Below are positions 22,537 to 30,444 of a DNA stretch of 32,348 nt, one piece after another; positions within the stretch are counted from its first letter, which is position 1, and every line of letters begins with the position of its first letter. The stretch lies in contig JAGSGY010000064.1 in assembly GCA_023954855.1 (NCBI GenBank), positions 1-32,348 on the forward strand, written 5' to 3'. The notes beneath the pieces are model-generated. The model searched no databases, was not told where the DNA came from, and was given only the letters and a program-made list of their open reading frames with translations. A program made the translations under genes and the position numbers. The DNA is from Pseudomonadota bacterium. GTDB lineage: Bacteria > Myxococcota_A > UBA796 > GCA-2862545.

Positions 22537-23388
22537 ATGAAGCTCACCGTGCCGCAGCTGCTCGACCTGTTGACCGTGGAGCCCGTCGATGACCTCACCT
22601 TCGAGGGACCGACCCGCGATCTCGGCTGGGGGCAGGTGTTCGGTGGACTCGTGCTCGCTCAGTCGCTTGCCGCCGCCGAGAAGACGGTCGCGGACGATCG
22701 GCTCTGCCACTCGCTGCACGCCTACTTTCTTCGTCCCGGCCGACTCGACGGTCCGATCCGCTACACCGTGGAGCGCATTCGGGATGGCGGTAGCTTCACC
22801 ACCCGCCGGGTGACGGCCTGGCAGGGCGGAGAGGCCATCTACGGGGCAGCAGCCTCCTTTCAGACACAGGAACAGGGTCTCGATCACCACGATCCGATGC
22901 CGGCAGCCGCCGCCCCAGAGGGCCTTCTCTCGGAGGCTGAGCTGGTGGCGCGTGCCGATAGCCCTGGGCCGTGGGATCGCCGCAGCGCCGAGAGGGCGGT
23001 CACGATCTGCCCGGTGTCTCCCATGGACCCCCGACATCCCAAGGTCCGCGAGCCGCACCGCCAAGTCTGGTACCGGGCCTCCGATGATCTTCCCGGCGAC
23101 CAGCGCATTCACCAACGCCTGCTTGCCTTTGCGTCGGACTCGCACTTCATGACGACCTCGATGCAGCCTCACGGTGTGAGCTGGGCCACGCCGGGCATTC
23201 AGTGCGCAAGCCTCGACCACACCATGTACTTCCACCGTCCGTTCAGCTTCAGCGATTGGCTGCTGTACGACGTGCACAGCCCGTCCGCGAGTGGCGGGCG
23301 TGGGCTGGTCCGCGGGTCCTTCTTCGCTCGGGACGGCCGCTTGGTGGCGTCGACCTTTCAGGAAGGGCTGGTTCGCGACCGACGGTGA
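22537..23388 (+). CDS. tesB: Acyl-CoA thioesterase II (TesB)
   Basis: 283 aa, normal length. Hydrolyses acyl-CoA to free fatty acid and CoA in the cytoplasm. Double hot-dog fold: the first half has VFGGLVLAQSLAAAEKTV and SLHAYFLRPG...IRYTVERIRDGGSFTTRRVTAWQ. The second half has the catalytic Asp in FASDSHFMTTS, the Thr in SLDHTMYFHRPF and the Gln in ASTFQEGLVR, corresponding to the Asp-Thr-Gln triad of E. coli TesB. ATG at 22537 follows CCGGAGGA. It stands alone, with 198 bases before the next gene; that gap holds the dyad TCGCGA-A-TCGCGA at 23454-23466. Confidence 0.95.
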   Translation: MKLTVPQLLDLLTVEPVDDLTFEGPTRDLGWGQVFGGLVLAQSLAAAEKTVADDRLCHSLHAYFLRPGRLDGPIRYTVERIRDGGSFTTRRVTAWQGGEAIYGAAASFQTQEQGLDHHDPMPAAAAPEGLLSEAELVARADSPGPWDRRSAERAVTICPVSPMDPRHPKVREPHRQVWYRASDDLPGDQRIHQRLLAFASDSHFMTTSMQPHGVSWATPGIQCASLDHTMYFHRPFSFSDWLLYDVHSPSASGGRGLVRGSFFARDGRLVASTFQEGLVRDRR

Positions 23389-23586
23389 CGAGGCAAGCAC
23401 CGGCCTCAGCCCAGAGTGGGGGACGCGCCACCCTGCCCCGTAGTGGTCCGCTGTCGCGAATCGCGAAGATCGCCGGTAGCCTGCGTTGCTCGCCGATCTG
23501 GGACGTACCGTGTTTTCTCCGGCCGTCCGCCCTTGTAGGGTAGGTGGCCAGCAGCGCTCGAGGTCGAGCGATGGGACGGGGGACGA

Positions 23587-24558
23587 GTGTCCGAACAGAA
23601 TGTCTGCAGCAAGTGCGGGTCCACATCCCTGAAGTGGGTGACGGTGCGCCGTCACGTGCCAGTCGACGTCTTGCAGTGCCAGCGGTGTGGAACCGCGGCC
23701 GTCGAAGAAGACTGGGTTGCCCCCATCGCTCCGTTCTTGCCCGAGAACTGCATCAACTGTGGTGATCGCCGCGAGTTCGATGTCTGCGTCAACTGTGGTC
23801 TCTCTGCCGAAGACGACCGTCAGGTGCACGATGAACTTCGGGCGCTGGTCGCACCGACCCATGACCTCCTCAATGCTGCACGCGCCGCGAACAAGATGGG
23901 GCGTCGCTTGATTGCCCTGAAGCTCGCAACCGCAGCGGTGTCCCTCGGCACCGGCGAAGACGTCGATGTCGCTCGTGCCCTTCGGGTGTGGCTGCTCTCC
24001 GCCATTGGCGAGGGCGAGGCCGCCTCGGAAGACGCCCGGTACTGGGTCGAACGCAGCGATGACCCGCCAGCCGTGGCCTTCGCCTCCTATGGGCAGATGC
24101 TCCAGCACAACAACGAGCTCGGGCGTGCCGCCGATATCTACAAGCAGGCGATCGAACGCGATCCGCGACTCACGACGATCCGCGCCCGCCGCGCCAACCT
24201 CCTTGTGACGATGTCCCGTGAGGGTCAGGCGTCCGAAGAGGCCATCAAGGTCTTCGAGGCCGAGCCCGACGAGCAGGCCGCCAAGCTCGCGCTCAGCGTC
24301 GCCGAGACCCTGTGCGACAAGTGGGAAGCCAGCCTGCGCGACGACGAGATTCGCCGCATGGTCGAGAAGGCGGGCGACTACATTCAGCTCTCCGCGAAGA
24401 TGCTCGCTCACCGCGCCCGCGTGGCGGCTCTCGATGGCGACACCTCGGCAGCCAAGCGCGATCTCAAAGCGGCACGCCGCATTGCGCCCGACCTCGACAT
24501 CTACGCCCGCATCGAGAGCGAGATTCGACCGGCGAAGCAGAGCTGGTGGCGGTTCTAG
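23587..24558 (+). CDS. Double zinc-ribbon and TPR protein
   Basis: 323 aa. The N-terminus has two zinc-ribbon-like pairs of Cys knuckles: CSKCG with CQRCG (residues about 7-38), and CINCG with CVNCG (about 56-71). The rest is helical with TPR-like repeats: ARAANKMGRRLIALKLATAAV, FASYGQMLQHNNELGRAADIYKQAIERDPRLTTIRARRANLL, and ARVAALDGDTSAAKRDLKAARRIAPDLDIYARIESEI. No export signal, so cytoplasmic. Zinc-ribbon plus TPR suggests a scaffold for protein or nucleic-acid complexes; no specific function is known. The start is GTG at 23587 with a G-rich stretch before it. The 3' end overlaps the methyltransferase gene by 13 bases, so the pair may be cotranscribed and linked to ribosome biology (inference). 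Confidence 0.8.
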   Translation: MSEQNVCSKCGSTSLKWVTVRRHVPVDVLQCQRCGTAAVEEDWVAPIAPFLPENCINCGDRREFDVCVNCGLSAEDDRQVHDELRALVAPTHDLLNAARAANKMGRRLIALKLATAAVSLGTGEDVDVARALRVWLLSAIGEGEAASEDARYWVERSDDPPAVAFASYGQMLQHNNELGRAADIYKQAIERDPRLTTIRARRANLLVTMSREGQASEEAIKVFEAEPDEQAAKLALSVAETLCDKWEASLRDDEIRRMVEKAGDYIQLSAKMLAHRARVAALDGDTSAAKRDLKAARRIAPDLDIYARIESEIRPAKQSWWRF

Positions 24559-25808
24559 AGGGCCTGCTTCCACTTCCGGCGGCTCCGCTCGATCCACGCC
24601 TTGTCGCGAAGGCCGTGGGCGTGGGACGGGTACGGGGAGTGGCCGAGCAGATCGATCGCGCTGCACGCGACGACATGCGGCATGCATCAGGCGTGTTGCG
24701 TCGTGGCCTGCGCGAGGCGCGGATGCTGCACAGCCGCGAGCGTCGCTTGGTCTCCGACCATCTGTACGACGGCTTTCGCTGGGGCCCGGTGCTGGAGTTC
24801 GCGACCGGCATCGAGGGCTTTGACGGCCGTTGGCTCGGCTGGCTGTTGCTCCGCGGTCTTGCAGTCGAGGATGTTCCGGAGGTCGATGCCGAGCGGTGGG
24901 GAGCCTTCGTCGATCGAACGCTTGAGATCCCCGACGACAAGCTCGCCGGGGGCCACGGGGTGTGGTCGGTCATGCGCGACGCGCTCGGCAAGAAGGCCGA
25001 GGCCTTTGTGCAAGCGAGCGATGCAAGGGCGCCGATTCACATTCGAGCCAACCAGGTCAGTCGAGAGCAGCTCGCCGAGACGCTAAAGCGCGATGGCATT
25101 TCTGTGCGCCCCTGTGAGCTGGCGGCACGTGGGCTGGTTGTCGAGGAGCGGGCAAACCTGCGTGGCAACAAGGCCTTCAACGCCGGCGCCTTTGAGATTC
25201 AAGACGAGGGTAGCCAACTGCTCGCGGAGCTGGTCGATGCGCAGGGTCTCGTCGTCGACTTCTGCGCCGGCGCCGGTGGCAAGTCCCTTGCGATGGCCGG
25301 CGACGGCGTCCTGGTTGAGGCTTTCGACGTTCGGGGGCCGCCTCTACGCGAGCTCGAGAAGCGTGCCAGTCGGGCCAAGCTGTCGATCCGCGTGACCCAG
25401 CTGGAGCGGGACGGTGCGATCCCGGCGGCTGTCTACAAGCGCTTGGTCGGGAGGGCCGAGCGGGTCTTGGTCGATGCCCCGTGCACCGGCTCTGGCACCT
25501 GGCGCCGGCACCCAGAGTTGCGGTGGCGCCTGGGCCAGGTCGATGCGATCACTCAGCTCCAGGCCGAGATCCTCGACCGGGCCGCACCTCTCGTGAAGCG
25601 AGGGGGACGACTGATCTACGGCACGTGCTCGGTCTTGCCACGCGAGAACGAGGATCAGGTCCGCGCCTTTCTCGACCGGAATCCGGCGTTCCAGGTGGTC
25701 CCCGTTGAGCGGCGAGCCGTCGCTCGAGGGCCGTTCATGCGCGTCCGGCCCGACACCCACGACACCGATGGTTTCTTCGGTGCCGTGCTCGAGCGCGTTC
25801 GCGGCTAG
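24546..25808 (+). CDS. RsmB/NSUN-type rRNA cytosine-C5 methyltransferase
   Basis: 420 aa from GTG at 24546, which overlaps the TPR gene; the start is not certain. The N-terminal helical part (REARMLHSRERRLVSDHLYDGFR) resembles the NusB-like region of RsmB. The middle has the pre-SAM region (FNAGAFEIQDEGSQLLAELV). The catalytic domain shows the SAM site VVDFCAGAGGKSLAMA, motif IV VLVDAPCTGSGTWRRHPELRW (PC cysteine) and motif VI YGTCSVLPRENEDQV (catalytic TCS cysteine). The ending DTDGFFGAVLERV is typical. It uses S-adenosylmethionine to make m5C, most likely in 16S rRNA. The length is close to RsmB of E. coli (429 aa). Confidence 0.93.
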   Translation: MAVLEGLLPLPAAPLDPRLVAKAVGVGRVRGVAEQIDRAARDDMRHASGVLRRGLREARMLHSRERRLVSDHLYDGFRWGPVLEFATGIEGFDGRWLGWLLLRGLAVEDVPEVDAERWGAFVDRTLEIPDDKLAGGHGVWSVMRDALGKKAEAFVQASDARAPIHIRANQVSREQLAETLKRDGISVRPCELAARGLVVEERANLRGNKAFNAGAFEIQDEGSQLLAELVDAQGLVVDFCAGAGGKSLAMAGDGVLVEAFDVRGPPLRELEKRASRAKLSIRVTQLERDGAIPAAVYKRLVGRAERVLVDAPCTGSGTWRRHPELRWRLGQVDAITQLQAEILDRAAPLVKRGGRLIYGTCSVLPRENEDQVRAFLDRNPAFQVVPVERRAVARGPFMRVRPDTHDTDGFFGAVLERVRG

Positions 25809-25816
25809 ACGCTGGC

Positions 25817-26578
25817 CTAGCGCAGCTCGAGCGGGAAGGCGATGCGCAGGTTGTCCGGGATCTTCGCGAAGGATTCCTGGTCGCGCGGGGCGAGGGTGCC
25901 CTGCGTGTGGAATGCGTAGGCGCCGGGCACCAGCTCTTCGTTGACCGTGATCAGGTAGTCGGAGCGGCTCTTCATCGCCGTGATCTCGATCGGGATGATG
26001 CGCTTCTTGGTGTACAGGTCGATCTCGGCCTCGGCGATGCCGACAGCACCCTGCAGCTCGGTCGATTTGGTGAAGTCGAGCTCGACCAGCTCGAGGTCCA
26101 TGCGCTGCACTTCGTCGTAGCTGAACTCGGTGTGGAACACGACGCGAAGCGGTGCTTCGATGCGCGTGCTGCCCAGGCTCTTGAGGCCGTGGAAGGTCTC
26201 GAGCTCGGTGCCCTTGGCGTGAACGGCCTCGGCCTGAATCTGCGAGTAGCCACCGAGGCCGACTGCGTAGAAACCGGCGACTTCGGGCTTCGGGTACAGC
26301 TTGAGCGAGGCGGCCGGGGGGTTCTCGGTGTCGCTGACATCCATCGCGATCGACTCTTGGATGTAGCCCTCTTTGCCCGCCTTCACGCGTACTTCGCCCT
26401 GCATCATCGCGAAGCTGAACGAGCCGCTCGCGTCGGTGGCGGGGCGCTCATCGAGCCCGTCGACGAGGATCGTCGCGCCATCGATGGGCTTGTCCCAGAT
26501 GTCGGTGACCTGGCCGTGCAGCTTGGGGGCTTCGGCGGTGCCACAAGCGATGAGGAAAATGGGAAGGAGGGTGCGCAT
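25817..26578 (-). CDS. Lipoprotein with carboxypeptidase-regulatory-like domain
   Basis: 253 aa. ATG at 26578, with AGAGG upstream. Lipoprotein signal PIFLIAC (Cys12). Residues about 20-95 look like a CarboxypepD_reg/Ig-like domain: LHGQVTDIWDKPIDGATILVDGLDERPATDASGSFSFAM (start-to-end pattern of GxVxDxxxxPIxGAxVxV and TDxxGxFxF). The rest is mostly beta strands, with VVFHTEFSYDEVQRMDLELVELDF and LVPGAYAFHTQGTL. It is likely a surface or periplasmic binding lipoprotein; the ligand is unknown. It is convergent with the methyltransferase gene (8 bases between stops) and divergent from the amidohydrolase. Confidence 0.8.
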   Translation of the reverse strand: MRTLLPIFLIACGTAEAPKLHGQVTDIWDKPIDGATILVDGLDERPATDASGSFSFAMMQGEVRVKAGKEGYIQESIAMDVSDTENPPAASLKLYPKPEVAGFYAVGLGGYSQIQAEAVHAKGTELETFHGLKSLGSTRIEAPLRVVFHTEFSYDEVQRMDLELVELDFTKSTELQGAVGIAEAEIDLYTKKRIIPIEITAMKSRSDYLITVNEELVPGAYAFHTQGTLAPRDQESFAKIPDNLRIAFPLELR

Positions 26579-26702
26579 GCAGATGACCTCTGTGGGGTGC
26601 TGTCCGCGCCGACTATATCGGGTGCGGGCCGGCGCGTCAGGCGGGGATTGTCCGGGTGGCGCGGAAGATTGAGAAGCCGGTCGACGTGCGGCGGGCAGAC
26701 TT

Positions 26703-27914
26703 GTGCTTGTCTGGGCTGCGGGGGGGCCTTTGCGGCACGCGGGTCGAATTCGAGTACGGGCGGCATGGATCGATGACTCGCTTCGCGAGGACGTCGTGGT
26801 TGAGCACGATCGCGGGCGCATCCTCGAAGTTCGGCGAGGCAAGAACGGCGATCCCGATGCGCTGGACGGCGTACTGCTGCCCGGCCTGCTCAACGCCCAT
26901 GTACGGCTGGAGCGTTCGGCGATCGGGCCAGTCTCGGGGGGGCGTCTTCTCTCATGGCGTGATGGACTTGCTCAAGCTCTGCATGGGGTGTCAGACGAAG
27001 CGCGTGAGGCCGCCGGACGCAAGGCGGCGCAGCGGCTCTTCGAGTCCGGACACGCCGCGATCTGCGACGTCTCGACGCGCGGCGACACGGCGTCGTGGCT
27101 GGTGGATGCGGGGCTCTCCGGGGTGGTTCAGCAGGAGTTTGCGGACCTTGATCGCCGCTCCGTGCCCCAAGCGCTCGGACAGGTGATCGAGCTCGGCGGT
27201 GAAGTTGGTTCCGAGGTCGCGCGTGTGGTGGTGAGGCCGGCGGCGCACGGTCCCGCGTCGACGGCACCGGCGCTGATCGCCATGTGCTGCCGGGCCCCAG
27301 GGCACTCGGTCCCAGCCTGCGTCCAGGTCGGCGAGGCTCGCGGTGAGATCGAGTTTCTCGCTTCCGGAACGGGCCCGTACGCACGGCTACTCGACGAGGT
27401 TCAGGCGGACTGGCGATGGTGGGAGCCGCCGGGGGTCTCACCCATCGTCTACCTCGAAATGCTCGGCGTCCTCAACGGGAAGACCTTGCTGGTGCACTGC
27501 GTGCATGCCACGCCCTCCGACCGCGAGGTGCTGCGCCAGACCCAGACCCCGGTCTGCCTCTGTCCACGAAGCAATGCCCAGATTGAGGGCGCGCTGCCGA
27601 ATGTCCCCGCCCTCGTTGAGGCCGGCCTGCGCCTGACGCTCGGGTCGAGCTCGCACGCAAGCGCGGCGGACCTCGACGTGCTCTCCGAGGTTCGTTTTCT
27701 GCGGAAGAGCTTTCCGGACATCCCGGCTGCGTACTGGATCCAGGCCGTCACATCGGGGGCGAGTGATGCCTTGGGGCTGGCCGGATTCGGGCGACTTCTG
27801 CCCGGCACGGCGCCGGGCTTGCTGTTCTTCGAAGGGGCTGGAGACCTCGATGACGCGCTCTCGACGTCCCGGCGATGGCTTCATCCACCACGTGCCCTCA
27901 TTGCATCGTTGTGA
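26703..27914 (+). CDS. Amidohydrolase-family protein lacking several metal ligands
   Basis: 403 aa from GTG at 26703 (no good RBS). It is related to the TrzA/AtzA-MqnX branch of the amidohydrolases (deaminases of purine-like compounds): LLPGLLNAHVRLE, AHGPASTAPALI, VHCVHATPSDREVL, CPRSNAQIEG, LGSSSHASAADLDVLSEVRFL and the C-terminal LGLAGFGRLLPGTAPGLLFF. However, the usual HxH is His66-Val-Arg68. The metal His of the IHxAE motif is Gln208 (VQVGE). The metal Asp of LGTDS is Ser316. Only His66 and the His in VHCVH remain. The frame is open and codon use is like that of its neighbours, so it looks like a maintained pseudoenzyme rather than a decayed gene. Divergent from the lipoprotein gene (124 bp gap). 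Confidence 0.8.
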   Translation: MLVWAAGGPLRHAGRIRVRAAWIDDSLREDVVVEHDRGRILEVRRGKNGDPDALDGVLLPGLLNAHVRLERSAIGPVSGGRLLSWRDGLAQALHGVSDEAREAAGRKAAQRLFESGHAAICDVSTRGDTASWLVDAGLSGVVQQEFADLDRRSVPQALGQVIELGGEVGSEVARVVVRPAAHGPASTAPALIAMCCRAPGHSVPACVQVGEARGEIEFLASGTGPYARLLDEVQADWRWWEPPGVSPIVYLEMLGVLNGKTLLVHCVHATPSDREVLRQTQTPVCLCPRSNAQIEGALPNVPALVEAGLRLTLGSSSHASAADLDVLSEVRFLRKSFPDIPAAYWIQAVTSGASDALGLAGFGRLLPGTAPGLLFFEGAGDLDDALSTSRRWLHPPRALIASL

Positions 27915-28015
27915 CACACACAATCTGGACGACTGTAAAGAGCTTGCACAGTAAGCCCCGATTCACGCGGACGGCCTGAGCTTTCGCTATTTTGATCTTC
28001 CGCCCCGAGGTCATC

Positions 28016-29065
28016 ATGCGTATCGCCCTTCTTTCGCTTCTCGCTCTCTCTGGACAGGCCCTGGCGAATCCGTCAGCGGGGGCGATTGAGTGGGTCGACT
28101 ACGAAGAGCCGGCGCTCGACGCGATCGACAAGGTGGGCGTCCAGCCGCCGCTGGGCATCGTCAACGGAAGCGTGACCACCGAGTACCCAAATGTGCTCGC
28201 CCTGGTGGTGCTGTTTGGCGGCGGGCAGGGCTCGCAGTTCTGCTCGGCGACGCAGATCTCGGACGACTTTGTGCTGACCGCGGCCCACTGCGCCGAAGCG
28301 GGCGAGAACTACCTCAACCAGGGCGGCACGCTCTACATCGCGCGCACCAACAACGTGTACCAGACCCCGGAAGATGGTTGGTTTCAGGTGCGCGGCGGTG
28401 GTGTGCACATCCACCCCCAGTGGCCCGGCATGAACGCGCAAGAGGTCATCCACGATGTGGCGCTGATGCAGACCTCAACGCCGATCGTCGGAACGGGTGG
28501 GCCGGCGGTGCTCAATGACGAGCCCATCGACAGCACCTGGTTTGGCCGCGAGCTCACCTTCGTCGGCTTCGGCATCACCGACGACGACGCCCAGGACTCG
28601 GGGATCAAGCGGGTCACTTCGATTCCCGTCGGCGAGGTCGAGCCGGGCATCGTCTACAGCTACGACCCGAACACGAACGTCTGCTCGGGTGACTCCGGCG
28701 GTGCAGCCTTCGAGATCACCCCCGACGGCCTCGAGCTCGCCGGTGTGAACAGCTTCGTGTTTCAGCAGGACTGGAATAGCGACCCCTGTGATGGCGGCGC
28801 GAACGGCGCTGCGCGCGTGGACAGCTACCTAGACTGGATCATCGGCATCGAGCCCGACGTGTTGACGGACTGGGCCCCGGACCCTGTCGACACGCCCGAT
28901 CCCAACGACCCCACGACGGGCACCGGTGACGGTCTCACCGAGGCTGACGACGCCGTCACGGGCGTGGGCTGCGGCTGCAGCAGCACCGCTTCCGCGCCTG
29001 CTGGACTCGCCGCCTTGTCCCTGCTCGTGCTTCCTCTTGTGCGTCGCCGCTCCACCTTTTCGTGA
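28016..29065 (+). CDS. Trypsin-like serine protease with MYXO-CTERM-like anchor
   Basis: 349 aa. Signal peptide MRIALLSLLALSGQALA. A peptidase S1 domain starts at GIVNGSVTTEYP (47-58; the usual IVGG is IVNG). The catalytic triad is His91 (LTAAHC), Asp147 (HDVALM) and Ser227 (CSGDSGG). A Pro/Asp/Thr-rich linker (about 286-310) leads to GCGCSS (318-323), a hydrophobic helix (PAGLAALSLLVLPLV) and RRR: a MYXO-CTERM-type sorting tail, cut and lipid-anchored in Myxococcota by a myxosortase. The start ATG at 28016 has GAGG upstream; an in-frame ATG at 27992 would add 8 residues. A secreted or surface protease, perhaps predatory or for nutrient release (inference). Confidence 0.92.
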   Translation: MRIALLSLLALSGQALANPSAGAIEWVDYEEPALDAIDKVGVQPPLGIVNGSVTTEYPNVLALVVLFGGGQGSQFCSATQISDDFVLTAAHCAEAGENYLNQGGTLYIARTNNVYQTPEDGWFQVRGGGVHIHPQWPGMNAQEVIHDVALMQTSTPIVGTGGPAVLNDEPIDSTWFGRELTFVGFGITDDDAQDSGIKRVTSIPVGEVEPGIVYSYDPNTNVCSGDSGGAAFEITPDGLELAGVNSFVFQQDWNSDPCDGGANGAARVDSYLDWIIGIEPDVLTDWAPDPVDTPDPNDPTTGTGDGLTEADDAVTGVGCGCSSTASAPAGLAALSLLVLPLVRRRSTFS

Positions 29066-29112
29066 AACGCGTCGCCCGGACCGGGGACTGCCCCCACACC
29101 AGCGTTGTCGAG

Positions 29113-29142
29113 TTGACACGACCACTCGTGCAGTCCTAGGCT
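29113..29142 (+). promoter_or_regulatory. Strong sigma-70-like promoter of MNIO RiPP operon
   Basis: TTGACA (29113-29118), an 18-base spacer, then TAGGCT (29137-29142). The -35 is a perfect consensus match and the -10 matches 4 of 6 positions. The predicted start is near 29149, giving a leader of about 46 bases up to a strong RBS (GAGGAGGA) and the ATG at 29195. Confidence 0.65.
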
Positions 29143-29194
29143 CTGCTGGTTTGGCGCGGGCCGCTAATGGCTGCGCTCCCTCGAGGAGGAATCG

Positions 29195-29581
29195 ATGTCG
29201 AAGAGCCTGCAGTCGCAGCTGGTCGCTACCGCTCTCGCCGGCCTGATGGCTGGCTCCCTGTCCGCTTGTGGCGGAGCCGAGACACCCGAGGCTGCCCCTG
29301 AGGCTCCCGCGGAGCCCGCACACGAAGAGGCCGCACCGGCCGATGCAGAGGCTCCGGCTGCTGCCGAGGCCGCCGCTGAGGGCGAGGCTGCTGCCGAAGG
29401 CGCTGCCGAGGGCGAAGCCGCTCCCGCTGACGCCGTTGAAGGTGAGCAGGGCGAGGCCAAGGCCGCGAACAGCTGCAAGGGCCACAACGAGTGCAAGGGC
29501 AAGGGCGGCTGTGCCGTCGAGGGCCAGAACAGCTGCAAGGGCCAGAACCCGTGCAAGGGCAAGGGCGGCTGCAACATGTAG
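29195..29581 (+). CDS. RiPP precursor lipoprotein with duplicated Cys core (bufferin/HvfA-like)
   Basis: 128 aa. Strong RBS GAGGAGGA. Lipoprotein signal AGSLSAC (Cys25). Residues 26-90 are an Ala/Glu/Pro-rich spacer with AAEGEAAAEGA repeats. The C-terminal core has two 15-residue copies: NSCKGHNECKGKGGC (92-106) and NSCKGQNPCKGKGGC (112-126), joined by AVEGQ and ending NM. The six core Cys are at 94, 100, 106, 114, 120 and 126. Directly downstream lie a DUF692 MNIO enzyme and a DUF2063 partner, the known modification pair for bufferins and HvfA, whose Cys are turned into thiooxazole- or oxazolone/thioamide-type groups that bind metal. Modification and copper binding here are inferred from that context. 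The lipid anchor and long spacer are notable. Confidence 0.85.
   Translation: MSKSLQSQLVATALAGLMAGSLSACGGAETPEAAPEAPAEPAHEEAAPADAEAPAAAEAAAEGEAAAEGAAEGEAAPADAVEGEQGEAKAANSCKGHNECKGKGGCAVEGQNSCKGQNPCKGKGGCNM
29486..29572 (+). repeat. Two-copy repeat of the peptide core
   Basis: Within the precursor gene the DNA for NSCKGxNxCKGKGGC occurs twice. AACAGCTGCAAGGGCCA and GTGCAAGGGCAAGGGCGGCTG are shared by both copies at the DNA level with few differences, indicating recent duplication of the core. Confidence 0.7.
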
Positions 29582-29598
29582 CGCCACAGCGGGGCCTT

Positions 29599-30444
29599 GT
29601 GTCCCGCTTTCGCGTGCCTGACCTCGGTATCGGGGTTGGGTATCGCGTGCCTCACTATCGTGAGGTTGTCGATGAGCAGCCGGCGATGGACTGGTTCGAG
29701 CTGCTCGCCGAGAACTTCATGGTGGAAGGCGGATCTCCGCTTCACTACCTGGACCGGATCGTCGCGGCGTACCCCTGTGTGCTGCATGGGGTCTCGATGT
29801 CGCTGGGCGGCGACGAGAATCCCGAGCACTCCGACCAACTTGAGGCGCTCATCCGCAGGGTGCAGCCGCCGTGGTTCTCGGATCACCTCTGCTTCACGGG
29901 CTCAGCGCACGCCAACGTGCACGACCTGTTGCCGCTGCCGTACACCGATCAAGTCCGCGACCATGTAGTCGAGCGGATCAAGCGTGTGCAGGACCGCTTC
30001 GAGATTCCCTTCGCGGTCGAGAATGTCTCGTCGTACCTGACCTACAAGGACTCGGTCGTCCCCGAGTGGGAGTTCCTTGCCGACGTCGCCGAGCGCGCCG
30101 ACTGCGCGCTGCTACTCGACGTGAACAACATCTTCGTCTCGAGCGTGAACCACGGCTTCGACCCGTACGTCTACCTGGCTGCCGTGCCAGCTGACCGCGT
30201 CGTACAGATTCACCTCGCCGGCCATGAGACCCGACCCGAGGGCTACCGCATCGACACCCACGATCACCCGGTCTGTGAAGAGGTTTGGGAGCTCTACGCA
30301 GCGGCGATTCGCAAGATCGGCAGCGTGTCGACGCTGATCGAGTGGGATGGCCAGATCCCCAGCTTTGCCCGGCTTCAGCAAGAGGCAGACAGTGCTCGAA
30401 GTGTGCGGGATCAGGCGCTGGAGGCCGCTCGTGCTTCCAGCTGA
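29599..30444 (+). CDS. MNIO (DUF692) RiPP maturase, BufB/HvfB/MbnB-like
   Basis: 281 aa from GTG at 29599, 17 bases after the precursor stop. DUF692 proteins are TIM-barrel enzymes with a two- or three-iron centre that oxidise Cys in precursor peptides (MbnB, TglH, ChrH, BufB). Metal-ligand motifs are all present: GIGVGYRVPHY, LAENF (Glu38), LHGVSMSLGG (His63), FSDHLCF (Asp95, His96), VENVSS (Glu141, Asn142), LLDVNNIFVSS (Asp174, Asn176), IHLAGH (His205, His209), DTHDHPV (Asp219, His221, His223) and IEWDGQIP (Glu248, Asp250). Expected substrate: the Cys core of the preceding gene. A cytoplasmic enzyme, so modification should precede export. Its 3' end overlaps the next gene by 14 bases. Confidence 0.95.
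   Translation: MSRFRVPDLGIGVGYRVPHYREVVDEQPAMDWFELLAENFMVEGGSPLHYLDRIVAAYPCVLHGVSMSLGGDENPEHSDQLEALIRRVQPPWFSDHLCFTGSAHANVHDLLPLPYTDQVRDHVVERIKRVQDRFEIPFAVENVSSYLTYKDSVVPEWEFLADVAERADCALLLDVNNIFVSSVNHGFDPYVYLAAVPADRVVQIHLAGHETRPEGYRIDTHDHPVCEEVWELYAAAIRKIGSVSTLIEWDGQIPSFARLQQEADSARSVRDQALEAARASS

Noticed and set aside
22513-24687. 724-codon minus-strand frame across tesB and the TPR gene
   Set aside because: Crosses two well-supported genes on the other strand and has no recognisable domain.
27909-27923. TTGTG-ACACA-CACAA as a CRP-like operator
   Set aside because: Only five matching bases per half-site, overlapping a stop codon, and probably chance in a CA-rich stretch.
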